Shown in pieces: positions 38,602 to 49,602 of a DNA stretch of 64,000 bases. Location of the stretch: the NCBI RefSeq assembly GCF_000801295.1, contig NZ_AP012978.1, positions 744,001-808,000 of the forward strand, in the 5' to 3' direction. The notes beneath the pieces were generated by a model that ran no database searches, was not told where the DNA came from, and saw nothing but the letters and a program-made list of their open reading frames with translations. Every line of letters begins with the position of its first letter. Within the stretch, counting starts at the first letter, position 1. Origin of the DNA: an endosymbiont of unidentified scaly snail isolate Monju (lineage in GTDB: Bacteria > Pseudomonadota > Gammaproteobacteria > Chromatiales > Chromatiaceae). Made by a program: the position numbers and the translations under genes.

Positions 38602-39492
38602 ATGGCTATTACCGCTGCATTGGTGAAGGAACTGCGTGAGCGCACCGGCGCCGGCATGATGGAATGCAAGAAGGCCCTGGTGGAGACCAATGGCGACATC
38701 GAGGCCGCGATCGAGAACATGCGCAAGTCCGGCCAGGCCAAGGCCGCGAAGAAGGCCGGCCGTACCGCTGCCGAGGGTGTGATCGTGATCAAGACCACCC
38801 CGGACAACAAGCAGGCGGCGATCGTCGAGGTCAACTGCGAAACCGACTTCGTTGCCAAGGACGACAACTTCAAGTCGTTCGCCGACGCGGTCGGCGAACG
38901 CGTGCTCAACAGCGATGCTGACGATGTGGAGGCGCTGATGGCGCTGCCGCTGCACGAGGGCGAGGACACCACCATCGAGGAAGCGCGCCAGGCCCTGGTC
39001 GCCAAGATCGGCGAGAACATGACCGTGCGCCGCTTTGCGCGTCTGAGCACCGACGGCGTGCTGGCCTGCTACTCCCACGGAGTGCGCATCGGCGTGGTGG
39101 TGGACATCGACGGTGATGCCGAGCTGGGTCGCGACATTGCCATGCACGTCGCCGCCTCCAACCCGGTGTGTGTGGACGAGGCCGACGTGCCCGCCGAGAT
39201 GCTGGCCAAGGAGCGCGAGATCGTCGAGGCGCAGGCACGCGAGAGCGGCAAGCCCGACAACATCATCGGGAAGATGATCGAGGGTCGCATGCGCAAGTAC
39301 CTGGGCGAGATCACCCTCAAGGGTCAGCCCTTCGTCAAGGACCCGGACACCACCGTCGGCAAGCTGCTTGAGAGCAAGGGTGCCAAGGTGAACCAGTTCG
39401 TGCGCTTCGAAGTCGGCGAGGGCATCGAGAAGAAGCAGGAAGACTTCCGCGAAGAGGTCATGGCTCAGGCCCAGGCCGCGCGCGGCGAGTAA
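38602..39492 (+). CDS. tsf: Elongation factor Ts
   Basis: Nucleotide-exchange factor for EF-Tu, 296 residues. The N-terminal UBA-like domain [20 protein letters not shown] is followed by the EF-Tu contact [18 protein letters not shown] and by [15 protein letters not shown]. Full length and intact. Confidence 0.98.
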   Translation: MAITAALVKELRERTGAGMMECKKALVETNGDIEAAIENMRKSGQAKAAKKAGRTAAEGVIVIKTTPDNKQAAIVEVNCETDFVAKDDNFKSFADAVGERVLNSDADDVEALMALPLHEGEDTTIEEARQALVAKIGENMTVRRFARLSTDGVLACYSHGVRIGVVVDIDGDAELGRDIAMHVAASNPVCVDEADVPAEMLAKEREIVEAQARESGKPDNIIGKMIEGRMRKYLGEITLKGQPFVKDPDTTVGKLLESKGAKVNQFVRFEVGEGIEKKQEDFREEVMAQAQAARGE

Positions 39493-39499
39493 GTCACCC

Positions 39500-39517
39500 A
39501 GGGGCCTGTGGGCCCCT
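39500..39517 (+). terminator. Hairpin between tsf and pyrH
   Basis: AGGGGCC-TGTG-GGCCCCT followed by GTTCC; a weak T-tract, so perhaps a partial terminator. Confidence 0.5.
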
Positions 39518-39558
39518 GTTCCGGTATCATCATTCCCCAGCATCAGAGTCATCGGACC

Positions 39559-40287
39559 ATGTCAGACCCGCATCCTCCCCGACGTATTCTGCTGAAGCTC
39601 AGCGGCGAGGCCCTGATGGGCGCGGGCGATTTCGGTATCGACCCGGAGGTGCTGGGCCGGGTGGCCGGCGAGATCGCCGGCGCGGTGCGCGAGGGGATGC
39701 AGATCGGGGTGGTGATCGGTGGCGGCAACATCTTCCGTGGTGCCGGTCTGGCCGGCGGCGGCTTCGATCGGGTGCGCGGCGACCAGATCGGCATGCTGGC
39801 CACGGTGATGAACGCCCTGGCCATGCAGGACCGCCTGCTGCGCGAGGGTATCGAGGCGCGCACCCTCTCGGCCTTCCGCATCGACACCGTCTGCGAACAC
39901 TACAGCCGTGATCGCGCGGTGGCGCATCTCGAGGCCGGCCGCGTGGTGCTGCTCTCCGGCGGCACCGGCAACCCCTTCTTCACCACCGACTCGGCGGCCA
40001 GCCTGCGTGCCATCGAGATCGGTGCGGACCTGATGATCAAGGCAACCAAGGTCGACGGGGTCTATTCGGCCGATCCGGTCAAGCACCCCGACGCCACCTT
40101 CTACCCACGCCTGAGCTACGATCGCGTGCTCGCCGAGGGGCTGGGCGTGATGGATGCCACCGGCGTGGTCCTGTGCAAGGAGCAGGGCATGCCCCTGCGG
40201 GTGATGAACATCAATGAACCGGGCGCCCTCCAGCGCGTGATGCGGGGCGAGTCGGTCGGTACCCTGGTAACTGGAGACGACGCATGA
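39559..40287 (+). CDS. pyrH: Uridylate kinase
   Basis: UMP kinase, 242 residues from the ATG at 39559 ([20 protein letters not shown]). Amino-acid-kinase fold motifs: [40 protein letters not shown] and [13 protein letters not shown]. The stop overlaps the frr start. Confidence 0.97.
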   Translation: MSDPHPPRRILLKLSGEALMGAGDFGIDPEVLGRVAGEIAGAVREGMQIGVVIGGGNIFRGAGLAGGGFDRVRGDQIGMLATVMNALAMQDRLLREGIEARTLSAFRIDTVCEHYSRDRAVAHLEAGRVVLLSGGTGNPFFTTDSAASLRAIEIGADLMIKATKVDGVYSADPVKHPDATFYPRLSYDRVLAEGLGVMDATGVVLCKEQGMPLRVMNINEPGALQRVMRGESVGTLVTGDDA

Positions 40288-40841
40288 TCGACGACATCAA
40301 GAAGGACGCGGCAGCGCGCATGGCCAAGAGCGTCGAGGCGCTGGCCGAGAACCTGGCCAAGATCCGCACCGGCCGCGCCCATCCCAGCATGCTGGATCAC
40401 ATCACGGTCAACTACTATGGGGCCGAGACGCCGCTGCGCCAGGTGGCCAACGTGGGCGTCGAGGATGGTCGTACCCTGACCGTGCAGCCCTATGAGCAGA
40501 ACATGGTGAGCGCAGTGGAGAAGGCTATCCTCGAGTCCAATCTCGGGGTGACGCCGAACACCGCTGGCACCATGATCCGTCTGCCCATCCCGCCGCTCAC
40601 CGAGGAGCGCCGTCGCGACATGACGCGCATCGTGCGCCAGGAGGCCGAGCAGGCGAGGGTGGCGGTGCGCAACATTCGGCGCGACGCCAACAGCAGCCTC
40701 AAGGAACTGGTCAAGGAAAAACTCATCTCCGAGGATGACGAACGTCGTGGTCAGGAGATCATCCAGAAGCTGACCGACCAGCACGTCAAGGAGATCGACG
40801 AACTGATGGCCAAGAAAGAAGCCGATCTGATGTCTGTCTGA
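40284..40841 (+). CDS. frr: Ribosome recycling factor
   Basis: 185 residues; splits post-termination ribosomes with [36 protein letters not shown] and [20 protein letters not shown] are the conserved blocks of the helical bundle. The ATGA overlap with pyrH indicates coupling. Confidence 0.98.
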   Translation: MIDDIKKDAAARMAKSVEALAENLAKIRTGRAHPSMLDHITVNYYGAETPLRQVANVGVEDGRTLTVQPYEQNMVSAVEKAILESNLGVTPNTAGTMIRLPIPPLTEERRRDMTRIVRQEAEQARVAVRNIRRDANSSLKELVKEKLISEDDERRGQEIIQKLTDQHVKEIDELMAKKEADLMSV

Positions 40842-40859
40842 ACAGACCACGAGGAACGT

Positions 40860-41630
40860 GTGGCAGGAAGCGAGAGCAAGGGAGACCTCCCTGACGGCGC
40901 CGGGTGCATCCCGCGCCATGTGGCGATCATCATGGACGGCAACGGGCGCTGGGCGCGCCAACGGGGGCAGCCTCGGCATGCCGGTCACCGCGCCGGTGTG
41001 GAATCGGTGCGCCGGGTCATCGAAGCCTGTGTGGAGCATGGCACTGAGATCCTGACCCTGTTCGCCTTCTCCAGCGAGAACTGGCGCCGCCCGCGCAGCG
41101 AGGTGGACATGCTCATGGAACTGTTCATGGTCGCGCTGGGGCGTGAGATCTGCAAGCTGGACAAGAACAACATCCGCCTGCGTGTGATCGGCGAGACCAG
41201 TGCCTTCCCCCAGAAGTTGCAGCGCCAGATCGCCGAGGCCGAGGCGCGCACCGCCGACAACGACGGCCTGCTGTTACAGATCGCAGCCAATTACGGCGGC
41301 CGCTGGGACATCACCCAGGCCGCGCGCCGCCTGGCCCAGCAGGTTGCCAGCGGCGAGCTGGACCCCGCGGACATCGACGAGGCCTGCTTTGCCCGCGCCA
41401 CCGCCTTTGGGGATGTGCCCGATCCCGATCTGTTCATCCGCACCGGTGGCGAACAGCGCATCAGCAACTTCCTGCTCTGGCACTGCGCCTATTCCGAACT
41501 CTATTTCACCCCCGTGCTGTGGCCCGATTTCGACAAGGAAACCTTTGCCGAGGCGTTGAGTGAATACGCGCGGCGCGAGCGTCGTTTTGGCCAGGCCAGC
41601 GAGCAGCTCGACAAGGCGAACACCGGCTGA
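40860..41630 (+). CDS. uppS: Undecaprenyl diphosphate synthase
   Basis: cis-prenyltransferase (256 residues) producing the lipid carrier for peptidoglycan. IIMDGNGRWARQRGQPRHAG contains the catalytic Asp; FAFSSENWRRPRSEVDMLME and IRTGGEQRISNFLLWHCAYS are family signatures. GTG start with GAGGAAC upstream. The stop overlaps the cdsA ATG by 1 bp. Confidence 0.97.
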   Translation: MAGSESKGDLPDGAGCIPRHVAIIMDGNGRWARQRGQPRHAGHRAGVESVRRVIEACVEHGTEILTLFAFSSENWRRPRSEVDMLMELFMVALGREICKLDKNNIRLRVIGETSAFPQKLQRQIAEAEARTADNDGLLLQIAANYGGRWDITQAARRLAQQVASGELDPADIDEACFARATAFGDVPDPDLFIRTGGEQRISNFLLWHCAYSELYFTPVLWPDFDKETFAEALSEYARRERRFGQASEQLDKANTG

Positions 41631-42451
41631 TGTTGCTGCAACGCGTGCTCACTGCCCTGGTCCTGGTGCCGCTGGTCGTGGCCGGGGTGCTGCTCGCCTC
41701 GCGGCAGGGGCTGGCGCTGGTCTTCGGTGGCTTCGTGCTGCTCGGCGCGCGCGAGATGGCGCGGCTCGGTGGGTTGCGGGCCTGGCCGGTGCAGGCAGGC
41801 TATGTCGGTGTCGTGGGACTGTGCCTGCTGGCCTTGTATCTCTGGCCCGACCCGGTGCGTGACCGCTGGTTGCAGCTGGGGGCGATCTGCTTCTGGCTGC
41901 CCGCCTCCCTGGTGCTGTTCGCCTGGCGTCGCCCGCTGGAGGCGGTGGCCGGTGTGCGTCCCCTGATCCTGGTGCTTGGTGCCGCGCAGCTGGTGGTGGC
42001 CTGGTTGGCGGTGATGGCCCTGCATGGCTGGGGCGGGCAGGGGCCGGCCCTGCTGCTGTTCCTGTTGGTGCTCATCTGGGTGGCCGATTCCGGGGCCTAC
42101 TTCGCCGGGCGGGCCTTCGGTCGCCACAAGCTCTCGCCGCAGGTCAGCCCAGGCAAGACCTGGGAAGGCGCGGCCGGTGGCCTGGCCGGTGCCGTGCTCT
42201 GTGGTCTGGCGTTCGACCGCCTGGGGCTGGCCCCGGTGCCGCTGCTTTCCCTGCTTGGTCTGTGCCTGCTCACCACGCTGGTCTCGATCGGTGGCGATCT
42301 CTGGGAGAGCCTGCTCAAGCGCCAGGTCGGGCTCAAGGATAGCGGCACCCTGCTGCCGGGGCACGGCGGCGTGCTCGACCGCATCGACAGCCTGATCGCC
42401 GCCGCGCCCCTGTTTGCACTGGGACTGCAATGGCTGGAGACTCCGGGATGA
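41630..42451 (+). CDS. cdsA: Phosphatidate cytidylyltransferase
   Basis: Inner-membrane CDP-diacylglycerol synthase, 273 residues, about 7-8 helices. The signature [20 protein letters not shown], then [16 protein letters not shown], and [19 protein letters not shown] near the C-terminus. Coupled to uppS and dxr by overlapping start/stop codons. Confidence 0.97.
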   Translation: MLLQRVLTALVLVPLVVAGVLLASRQGLALVFGGFVLLGAREMARLGGLRAWPVQAGYVGVVGLCLLALYLWPDPVRDRWLQLGAICFWLPASLVLFAWRRPLEAVAGVRPLILVLGAAQLVVAWLAVMALHGWGGQGPALLLFLLVLIWVADSGAYFAGRAFGRHKLSPQVSPGKTWEGAAGGLAGAVLCGLAFDRLGLAPVPLLSLLGLCLLTTLVSIGGDLWESLLKRQVGLKDSGTLLPGHGGVLDRIDSLIAAAPLFALGLQWLETPG

Positions 42452-43626
42452 GCGGCATCGTCGTGCTCGGTTCCACGGGCTCCATCGGCCTGAGCACCCT
42501 GGACGTGCTGGCGCGCCATGCCGACCGTTACCGGGTCGTGGCGCTGGCTGCCAACAGCGACGTGGATCGCCTGTTCGCACAGTGCCTGCAATTTCGTCCC
42601 GCACTGGCCGCCATGGCCGACACGGATGCGGCAGCGCGCCTCGCCGAACGCCTGCGCGAGGCGGCGCCCGAGATCGAGGTGCTGGGCGGCGCGGAGGGTG
42701 TGATCCGTGCGGCCGAGCATCCCGATGCCGACCAGGTGATGGCGGCCATCGTCGGCGCCGCCGGCCTGCAACCGGCCCTGGCGGCGGTGCGCGCCGGCAA
42801 ACGTATCCTGCTGGCCAACAAGGAGGCACTGGTGGTGGCCGGTGCCCTGTTCATGCAGGAGGTCCATGCGCACGGTGCAGAGATATTGCCCATCGACTCG
42901 GAGCACAACGCCATCTTCCAGTGCATGCCGCCGAACTTCCGCGAGGGGCTGGACCGGGCCGGGGTGCGGCGTATCCTGCTCACTGCCTCGGGTGGGCCCT
43001 TCCGCACCCGGCCGGCTGCCGAACTGGCGCAGGTCACGCCGGAAGAGGCCTGTGCCCACCCCAACTGGGACATGGGACGCAAGATCTCGGTGGACTCGGC
43101 CACCCTGATGAACAAGGGGCTGGAAGTCATCGAGGCGCGCTGGTTGTTCGAAGCCGAACCCGAGCGTATCGAAGTGGTCGTGCACCCGCAGAGCGTGATT
43201 CATTCGCTGGTCGAATACGTGGACGGTTCGGTGCTTGCCCAGCTCGGCAACCCCGACATGCGCACGCCCATCGCGCACGCCCTGGCCTGGCCGGAGCGGC
43301 AGGCATCGGGCGTGGCGCCGCTCGACCTGTTCGCGGTGGCACGCCTGGACTTCGAGCCGCCGGATCTCGAACGCTTTCCCTGCCTGCGCCTGGCCTTCGA
43401 TGCGGTGCGCGCCGGCGGTGTCGCCCCCGCGGTGCTGAACGCCGCGAACGAGGTGGCGGTGGCGCACTTCCTGGATCATCACCTTGGCTTTACCGAGATA
43501 CCGCGCCTGATCGAGGACACCCTGGCGCAGGTCACCGCGGGTGACATCGACTCGCTGGAGGGCCTGATGGCGGTGGACGCCGAGGCCCGGCGGGTCGCGG
43601 AACGCCTGGTCGCCGATCGGGTCTGA
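42448..43626 (+). CDS. dxr: 1-deoxy-D-xylulose 5-phosphate reductoisomerase
   Basis: MEP isoprenoid pathway enzyme (392 residues). I choose the ATG at 42448 ([18 protein letters not shown]), which overlaps the cdsA stop. NADPH site [10 protein letters not shown]; metal-binding region [47 protein letters not shown]. Confidence 0.97.
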   Translation: MSGIVVLGSTGSIGLSTLDVLARHADRYRVVALAANSDVDRLFAQCLQFRPALAAMADTDAAARLAERLREAAPEIEVLGGAEGVIRAAEHPDADQVMAAIVGAAGLQPALAAVRAGKRILLANKEALVVAGALFMQEVHAHGAEILPIDSEHNAIFQCMPPNFREGLDRAGVRRILLTASGGPFRTRPAAELAQVTPEEACAHPNWDMGRKISVDSATLMNKGLEVIEARWLFEAEPERIEVVVHPQSVIHSLVEYVDGSVLAQLGNPDMRTPIAHALAWPERQASGVAPLDLFAVARLDFEPPDLERFPCLRLAFDAVRAGGVAPAVLNAANEVAVAHFLDHHLGFTEIPRLIEDTLAQVTAGDIDSLEGLMAVDAEARRVAERLVADRV

Positions 43627-43631
43627 GGGGC

Positions 43632-44999
43632 ATGGACGGATTCCTGCTCAAGCTGCTGGCCTTCATCGTCGCCATCGGCATCCTGGTGACGGTGCACGAG
43701 TTCGGCCACTTCTGGGTGGCGCGCCGTCTGGGCGTGAAGGTGCTGCGTTTCTCCATCGGTTTCGGACGCCCGCTCAAGACCTGGCGCGGACGGCGCGACG
43801 ACACCGAATACGTGATCGCGGCCATCCCGTTGGGCGGCTATGTGCGCATGCTCGACGGCCGCGAGGACGAGGTGCCCCCGGACGAAGCGCACCGCGCCTT
43901 CGACCGCAAGCCCCTGTGGGTGCGTTCGGCGGTGGTGCTGGCCGGTCCGCTGTTCAATTTCCTGTTTGCCATCGTTGCCTTCTGGGCCATTCTGGTGCTC
44001 GGCGAGATCGGTGCGCGTCCGCTGATCGGCGACGTGCTGCCGGGGACGCCGGCGGCGCAGGCCGGCCTGGTCTCCGGCGAGGAGATCGTCGCGGTCGCCG
44101 GCGAGCGCACGCCGACCTGGGGGCAGGTATTGCAGGCGCTGGCCGGGTCGACCCTGTCCGACAAGCCGCTGCACCTGCGTGGGCGCCTGCCCTCGGGCGA
44201 GGAGCGCGAGCACCGGTTGCCGGCCGGTACGGTGGGCGATCCCGCTTCACAACCGGACTTGCTCCAGACCTTGGGCATCCGGCCCGACCGGCCGGTGGTG
44301 CCGCCGGTGTTCGGCGAGGTGTTGCCGGGCGAGGCGGCCGCGCAGGCCGGCATCCATCCGGGAGACCGTATCCTCGATGCCGACGGCCAGACGATCGACG
44401 ACTGGGGCGACTGGGTGCGCTATGTGCAGGCGCGCCCGGGGCAGCCGATCCACCTGCGTATCGAGCGTGCGGGGCGTGAGCTGGCGTTGACAGTGATCCC
44501 GGCCCGCCGCCAGCAGGGTGATCGCGAGATCGGGCGTATCGGTGCGGTCAACCAGCCATTGGACGAGGCCGTGCTTTCGCGCTGGAGGGTAGAGTACCGG
44601 CTGGGGCCGCTGGAGGCCCTGCCCGAGGCCGCGGGAAGGACCCTGCAATACAGCGTGCTCACGCTCAAGGTGATCTGGCGGATACTGACCGGCGAGGCAT
44701 CTATCCAGAACCTCAGCGGGCCGCTCAGCATCGCTGATGCGGCGGGCAAGACGGCCAGCCACGGCCTGGTGTCCTTCCTGCGCTTTCTGGCCATCGTCAG
44801 CATCAGCCTGGGGGTGATCAACCTGTTGCCGGTGCCGGTGCTCGACGGCGGGCACCTGCTGTATTTCCTGATCGAGGCGGTGCGTGGCGGGCCGCTGCCC
44901 GAGCGTTGGCTGGAGTACGGTCAGCGCATCGGCATAGCCATGTTGGTGGCGTTGATGTTCGTGGCCTTCTACGTGGATATCGTGCGCCTCTTCGGGTAG
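43632..44999 (+). CDS. rseP: Site-2 protease RseP
   Basis: Intramembrane zinc metalloprotease (455 residues) of the sigma-E envelope stress pathway. HEFGH in VTVHEFGHFWVARRLGVKVL, two tandem PDZ domains in the middle (GEIGARPLIGDVLPGTPAAQ; VFGEVLPGEAAAQAGIHPGD) and the third metal ligand in PVPVLDGGHLLYF. Followed by a 250-bp gap before bamA. Confidence 0.97.
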   Translation: MDGFLLKLLAFIVAIGILVTVHEFGHFWVARRLGVKVLRFSIGFGRPLKTWRGRRDDTEYVIAAIPLGGYVRMLDGREDEVPPDEAHRAFDRKPLWVRSAVVLAGPLFNFLFAIVAFWAILVLGEIGARPLIGDVLPGTPAAQAGLVSGEEIVAVAGERTPTWGQVLQALAGSTLSDKPLHLRGRLPSGEEREHRLPAGTVGDPASQPDLLQTLGIRPDRPVVPPVFGEVLPGEAAAQAGIHPGDRILDADGQTIDDWGDWVRYVQARPGQPIHLRIERAGRELALTVIPARRQQGDREIGRIGAVNQPLDEAVLSRWRVEYRLGPLEALPEAAGRTLQYSVLTLKVIWRILTGEASIQNLSGPLSIADAAGKTASHGLVSFLRFLAIVSISLGVINLLPVPVLDGGHLLYFLIEAVRGGPLPERWLEYGQRIGIAMLVALMFVAFYVDIVRLFG

Positions 45000-45005
45000 C
45001 GGCCT

Positions 45006-45106
45006 TTGATGGGCACGGCGCGATGCGCCTTTGCCCATCCTGCCCCATCGTTCGACCTGTCCAACATCTTGGGGAGGGCAAAGGCCCGAAGGGCCGTGCC
45101 CATCAG
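45006..45106. repeat. Fold-back repeat between rseP and bamA
   Basis: GATGGGCACGGC..CCTTTGCCC (from 45008) is inverted against GGGCAAAGG..GGCCGTGCCCATC (to about 45103), with a pyrimidine-rich centre. It resembles the widely dispersed GATGGGCA-type repeats of proteobacteria. It separates rseP from the next genes; TATAAT at 45180-45185 may start a new bamA transcript. Confidence 0.7.
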
Positions 45107-45252
45107 CAGCCTGCTCATCCTCCTCCCCGAGCTACAGGCCGTGGTTCCCTTCCTGCCATGACTTGTTCGGCGGTTCCTTTATAATGTGGCGCTCGTGCTG
45201 CGTCCGGGCGTGGCGAAACCTGATAACAGAACCCGTGATAAGGATGGAGACG

Positions 45253-47535
45253 ATGAGGGGATCTTCCAGACGTGTCGCTTTTCTGGTCTGGCTGTTGAGT
45301 GCCCAGCTCGCCTGGGCGGCCGGTTTCCGCATCGCCGACATCCGGGTCGAGGGCCTGCAGCGGATCACCGCCGGAACGGTCTTCAACTACCTCCCGGTCA
45401 AGCCCGGCGACACCCTGGACGAGCGGCGCAGTGGCGAGGTGATCCGCGCCTTGTTCAAGACCGGTTTCTTCAAGGACGTGCGCCTGGAACGCGACGGTGA
45501 CGTGCTGGTGGTGGTGGTCAGCGAGCGTCCCGCCATCGCCGAGATCAACTTCAGCGGCAACAAGTCCATCGAGACCGATGCGCTCAAGGAGGGCCTCAAG
45601 GACGCGGGACTGGCCGAAGGCCGGACCTTCAACCGCTCGGTGCTCGATGGCATCGAGCGCGAACTGGAACGCCAGTACTTCAACCAGGGCAAGTATGGCG
45701 TCAAGCTCAAGACCACGGTGACCCCGCTGGAGCGCAACCGCGTGGCCATCGACATCGATATCGTCGAGGGCGAGACCGCGCGTATCCGGGGCATCAACAT
45801 CGTCGGCAACAAGGCGTTCGACGAAGAGGATCTGCTCGACCAGTTCAAGCTGAGCACCGGCGGCTGGTTTTCGCGCTTCACCAAGGACGACCAGTACTCG
45901 CGGCAGAAGCTCGCCGGCGATCTCGAGACCCTGCGTTCCTGGTATCTGGATCGCGGTTATGTGAACTTCCGGGTCAAGTCCACCCAGGTGACCATCACCC
46001 CGGACAAGAAGGACATCTACGTCACCATCAACATCCACGAAGGGGACGTGTACAAGCTGTCCGACATCCAGCTGGCAGGGGATTATGTCGGCAAGCCGGA
46101 GGACTATTTTCCCCTGATCCACCTGCGCCGTGGCGAGCCGTTCAATCGCAAGGTGGTGGTCGAGAGCAGCGAGCGCATCTCCGCCAAGCTGTCCGACGAG
46201 GGCTATGCCTTCGCCAACGTCAACGCCATTCCCGAGATCGACGAAGAAAAGAAGACCGTCGCCATCACCTATTTCGTCGATCCGGGCAAGCGCGTCTATG
46301 TCCGTCGCGTCAACATCAAGGGCAACACCCGTACCCGCGACGAAGTGGTGCGTCGCGAGTTCCGCCAGATGGAGGCGGCCTGGTTCTCGGGCGAGAAGCT
46401 CAAGCTCTCGCGCGAGCGTGCGCAGCGCACGGGCTACTTCGAGAAGGTCAACGTGGAAACCCCGGCGGTGCCGGGCAGTCCCGACCAGGTGGACGTGAAC
46501 GTGGACGTGACCGAAAAGCCCTCCGGACAGTTGCTGGCCGGCCTGGGCTATTCGCAGTCCGACGGAGTGGTGTTCAATGCCAGCATCTCGCAGGAAAACT
46601 TCCTGGGGACGGGCAAGAAGGTTTCGCTCGCCTTGCAGACCAGTGCCGCCAACCGGCGTTACGAGGTCTCGTACACCAATCCCTACTACACGGTGGACGG
46701 TATCAGTCGCGGTTTCACCCTCAGCTATCGCTCGACCGACTTCGCCGACCTGTCCACCGCCGACTACAAGACCGACGATGCCATCGTGGGGGTGCACTTC
46801 GGCATCCCGCTCAACGAATTCAACCGTTTCACTTTCGGGGCGGCCCTGCACCACATCGATTTCCAGAGGGGGGCCGCGGCGCCGCTGGAGGTCATCAACT
46901 GGGAAAACACCGAAGGCAACGGGTATCTCGATTTCGAGCTCACGCTGGGCTGGAGCCACGACTCGAGGGACAATGCCCTGTTCCCCAGCGAGGGCGCCTT
47001 CCAGCGCCTGTCCGCCGAGATGACCGTGCCCGGCAGCGATCTCACCTATTACAAGGTTGGCTACAAGCATCGGCGCTACTGGCCCCTGTTCCGCGACCTG
47101 GTGTTCTCGCTCAACGGCGAGGTGGCCTACGGGGCGGCCTATGGTGATACCTCGCAACTGCCCATCTTCCAGAACTATTTTGCCGGTGGCCCGACCTCGG
47201 TGCGGGGCTACCAGGCCCTGTCGCTGGGGCCGCGAGACAGCACCGGCGACCCGATCGGCGGCAATGCCCGGGTGATCGCCAATGCCGAGCTGTATTTCCC
47301 GTCGCCCCTGTACAGTGACACCATGCGTTTCCTGACCTTCTTCGACGCCGGTTCGGTGTTCGACACTGAAGGGGGCAAGGGATTCGACACCGGGGAGTTC
47401 CGTTACTCCTTCGGCGTCGGCCTGGCCTGGCTGTCGCCGGTGGGCGCACTGACCATGAGCTTCGCCCAGCCCCTGAAGAAGGACAACCAGGACGAGCCGG
47501 AGGAGTTCCAGTTCACCTTCGGTACCACTTTCTGA
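45253..47535 (+). CDS. bamA: Outer-membrane protein assembly factor BamA
   Basis: Omp85 core of the BAM complex, 760 residues. Signal peptide to about residue 26 (ending LSAQLAWA), five POTRA domains from FRIADIRVEGLQRITAGTVF onward, and a 16-strand barrel with the loop 6 motif VRGYQALSLGPRD. The chain ends in Phe, as outer-membrane barrels do. The start could also be the ATG at 45244; the one at 45253 has AAGGA at a better distance. Confidence 0.97.
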   Translation: MRGSSRRVAFLVWLLSAQLAWAAGFRIADIRVEGLQRITAGTVFNYLPVKPGDTLDERRSGEVIRALFKTGFFKDVRLERDGDVLVVVVSERPAIAEINFSGNKSIETDALKEGLKDAGLAEGRTFNRSVLDGIERELERQYFNQGKYGVKLKTTVTPLERNRVAIDIDIVEGETARIRGINIVGNKAFDEEDLLDQFKLSTGGWFSRFTKDDQYSRQKLAGDLETLRSWYLDRGYVNFRVKSTQVTITPDKKDIYVTINIHEGDVYKLSDIQLAGDYVGKPEDYFPLIHLRRGEPFNRKVVVESSERISAKLSDEGYAFANVNAIPEIDEEKKTVAITYFVDPGKRVYVRRVNIKGNTRTRDEVVRREFRQMEAAWFSGEKLKLSRERAQRTGYFEKVNVETPAVPGSPDQVDVNVDVTEKPSGQLLAGLGYSQSDGVVFNASISQENFLGTGKKVSLALQTSAANRRYEVSYTNPYYTVDGISRGFTLSYRSTDFADLSTADYKTDDAIVGVHFGIPLNEFNRFTFGAALHHIDFQRGAAAPLEVINWENTEGNGYLDFELTLGWSHDSRDNALFPSEGAFQRLSAEMTVPGSDLTYYKVGYKHRRYWPLFRDLVFSLNGEVAYGAAYGDTSQLPIFQNYFAGGPTSVRGYQALSLGPRDSTGDPIGGNARVIANAELYFPSPLYSDTMRFLTFFDAGSVFDTEGGKGFDTGEFRYSFGVGLAWLSPVGALTMSFAQPLKKDNQDEPEEFQFTFGTTF

Positions 47536-47544
47536 GGTCTGCCC

Positions 47545-48057
47545 GTGCTGCATCGAAAATTCCTCGCTCTTCTTGTCGTGCTGGTCCTGTCGAGCCCGGC
47601 AGCCCTTGCCGAGGTCTCGGTGGCCTATGTGAATGCCACGCGCCTGCTGCAGGACGCTCCCCAGGTGGCGCAGATCAAGGAGCGCATTCGCACCGAGTTC
47701 AGCGCGCGGGATCAGCGGCTGGCGGCGATGCAGAAGCAGATCCGGCTGCTCGAGGAGCAGCTGGCAAGGGGCACGGGGCTCACCGCGGAACAGCAGCAGC
47801 GACTGCAGAACGACATCAGTGCGCGCAAGCTCAAGTTCAAGCATGCGCGCGACGAGTTGGAGCAGGACAAGCAGTTGCGCTTCAGCGAGGAAGAGGAACG
47901 TTTCTCGCGCATCATGCACGAGGTGATCGCCCAGGTGGCGCAGGATCGCAAGCTGGATCTGGTCATCCAGAGCGGGGTGATCTGGGTGTCGCCGCGCATC
48001 GACATCACGCAGACGGTACTCGAGCGTCTGCAGGCGATGATGGACGAGAAGAACTGA
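47545..48057 (+). CDS. skp: Periplasmic chaperone Skp/OmpH
   Basis: Jellyfish-like trimeric chaperone for outer-membrane proteins; 170 residues. GTG start, signal peptide up to about residue 22 (SSPAALA), then a beta core (VSVAYVNATRLLQDAP) and a long helical hairpin (LEEQLARGTGLTAEQQQRLQ). 9 bp after bamA and 3 bp before lpxD. Confidence 0.95.
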   Translation: MLHRKFLALLVVLVLSSPAALAEVSVAYVNATRLLQDAPQVAQIKERIRTEFSARDQRLAAMQKQIRLLEEQLARGTGLTAEQQQRLQNDISARKLKFKHARDELEQDKQLRFSEEEERFSRIMHEVIAQVAQDRKLDLVIQSGVIWVSPRIDITQTVLERLQAMMDEKN

Positions 48058-48060
48058 GGC

Positions 48061-49104
48061 ATGCCGGAATATAGCCTGGCAGAGCTGGCGGAGATCACGG
48101 GCGCCGAGTTGCGCGGCGATCCCGAATGCCGCGTGTCGGCGGTGGGTTCGCTGGACGAGGCGCAACCGGGGCAGCTTGCCTTCCTGGCCTCGAAGCGCTT
48201 TCGGCCTTACTTGAAGCAGACCCGGACCTCGGTGGTGATCCTGGATGCCGATGCAGCCGACGAGTGTCCCACCCACGCGCTGGTGAGTGACAATCCCCAG
48301 CTCGCCTATGCCCTGGCCGCCACGGCCTTGACGGCGAAGGCGCCACCCGAACCCGGGGTTCATGTTACGGCGGTGGTCGATCCCTCGGCGCGGGTCGATG
48401 CCAGCGCGTACATCGGGCCGCACTGCGTGATCGGTGCCGGCAGTGTGATCGGCGAGGGCGTGGAAATCGGTCCCAACTGCGTGATCGGCAAGGATTGCGA
48501 AGTCGGCAAGGGATCGCGGCTGGTCGCCAGTGTTACCCTCTGCGACGGAACGCGCATGGGTCAGCGTTGCCTGATCCACCCCGGCGCCGTGCTGGGGGCC
48601 GACGGTTTCGGCCTGGCCCGTGACGGCGAGCGCTGGGTGAAGATCCCGCAGCTCGGCCGCGTGGTGCTGGGTGACGACGTGGAGGTGGGCGCCGGCACCA
48701 CGATCGATCGCGGCGCACTGAAGGACACGGTGCTGCACGACGGCGTGAAGCTCGATAACCAGATCCAGATCGCGCACAATGTCGAGGTCGGTGCCCATAC
48801 CGCCATGGCGGCACAGGTCGGCATCGCAGGTTCCACTCGCATCGGTGCCGGTTGCACCCTGGCTGGCCAGGCCGGTATCTCCGGTCACCTGGAGCTGGCC
48901 GATGGCGTGCATGTTTCGGGTCTCACCGCAGTCAGCCGCTCGTTGCGCAAGCCGGGGCTCTATACCAGCACCGTGCCGGCGGTACCGCACGAGCAATGGC
49001 GTCGCAATTTTGCCCGCCTGAAGCAGCTCGACGACCTGTTTCGTCGGGTCAAGGCCCTGGAGAAGGCCCTGGCGGAAAGACACGGGGACGGCGAGTCCTC
49101 CTGA
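48061..49104 (+). CDS. lpxD: UDP-3-O-(3-hydroxyacyl)glucosamine N-acyltransferase
   Basis: Third step of lipid A synthesis; 347 residues. N-terminal UDP-binding domain ([20 protein letters not shown]) then a left-handed beta-helix of hexapeptide repeats, with the catalytic His region [20 protein letters not shown] and [13 protein letters not shown]-terminal helix ends the protein. Confidence 0.97.
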   Translation: MPEYSLAELAEITGAELRGDPECRVSAVGSLDEAQPGQLAFLASKRFRPYLKQTRTSVVILDADAADECPTHALVSDNPQLAYALAATALTAKAPPEPGVHVTAVVDPSARVDASAYIGPHCVIGAGSVIGEGVEIGPNCVIGKDCEVGKGSRLVASVTLCDGTRMGQRCLIHPGAVLGADGFGLARDGERWVKIPQLGRVVLGDDVEVGAGTTIDRGALKDTVLHDGVKLDNQIQIAHNVEVGAHTAMAAQVGIAGSTRIGAGCTLAGQAGISGHLELADGVHVSGLTAVSRSLRKPGLYTSTVPAVPHEQWRRNFARLKQLDDLFRRVKALEKALAERHGDGESS

Positions 49105-49163
49105 ACACGAATAATCCGCCGGCGGGGCAGTCCCCGGTCGGCCCAGAATCCCCGGGAGTCATC

Positions 49164-49601
49164 ATGTCAGTCATGGATATTCAGAAGATCACCAGCCTGC
49201 TGCCGCATCGCTATCCTTTCCTGCTCGTCGACCGGGTGGTGGAGATCGACACCGGCAAGCGCATCGTGGCCATCAAGAACGTCACCTACAACGAGCCCTT
49301 CTTCCAGGGCCATTTCCCCGAGAAGCAGGTGATGCCGGGGGTGCTCATCATCGAGGCGCTGGCCCAGGCCACCGGCCTGCTGGCGATGGATGCCGAGGAT
49401 GTCAGCGGCAAGGCGATCTATTACCTGGTGGGCGTGGACAAGGCGCGCTTCAAGCGCCCGGTGGTGCCCGGCGAGCAGTTGCGACTCGAGGTCGAGGTAC
49501 TGAAGGTGCGGCGCGGGATCTGGAGCTTCTCGGGCAAGGCCACGGTGGAGGGCGCGGTGTGCGCCAGCGCCGAGATCATGTGTACTGCCAGGGACCTCTG
49601 A
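49164..49601 (+). CDS. fabZ: 3-hydroxyacyl-ACP dehydratase FabZ
   Basis: Hot-dog fold dehydratase of type II fatty acid synthesis, 145 residues. [20 protein letters not shown] at the N-terminus and the active-site His in [20 protein letters not shown] followed by LAQATG. Start at the ATG at 49164 with GGGAG 6 bp upstream. Confidence 0.97.
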   Translation: MSVMDIQKITSLLPHRYPFLLVDRVVEIDTGKRIVAIKNVTYNEPFFQGHFPEKQVMPGVLIIEALAQATGLLAMDAEDVSGKAIYYLVGVDKARFKRPVVPGEQLRLEVEVLKVRRGIWSFSGKATVEGAVCASAEIMCTARDL

Positions 49602-49602
49602 G

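Noticed and set aside
45115-49083. A 1322-codon open frame antisense to bamA, skp and lpxD
   Set aside because: High GC and codon bias leave the reverse frame open; the composition is His/Gly/Gln-rich without domains, and the plus-strand genes are certain.
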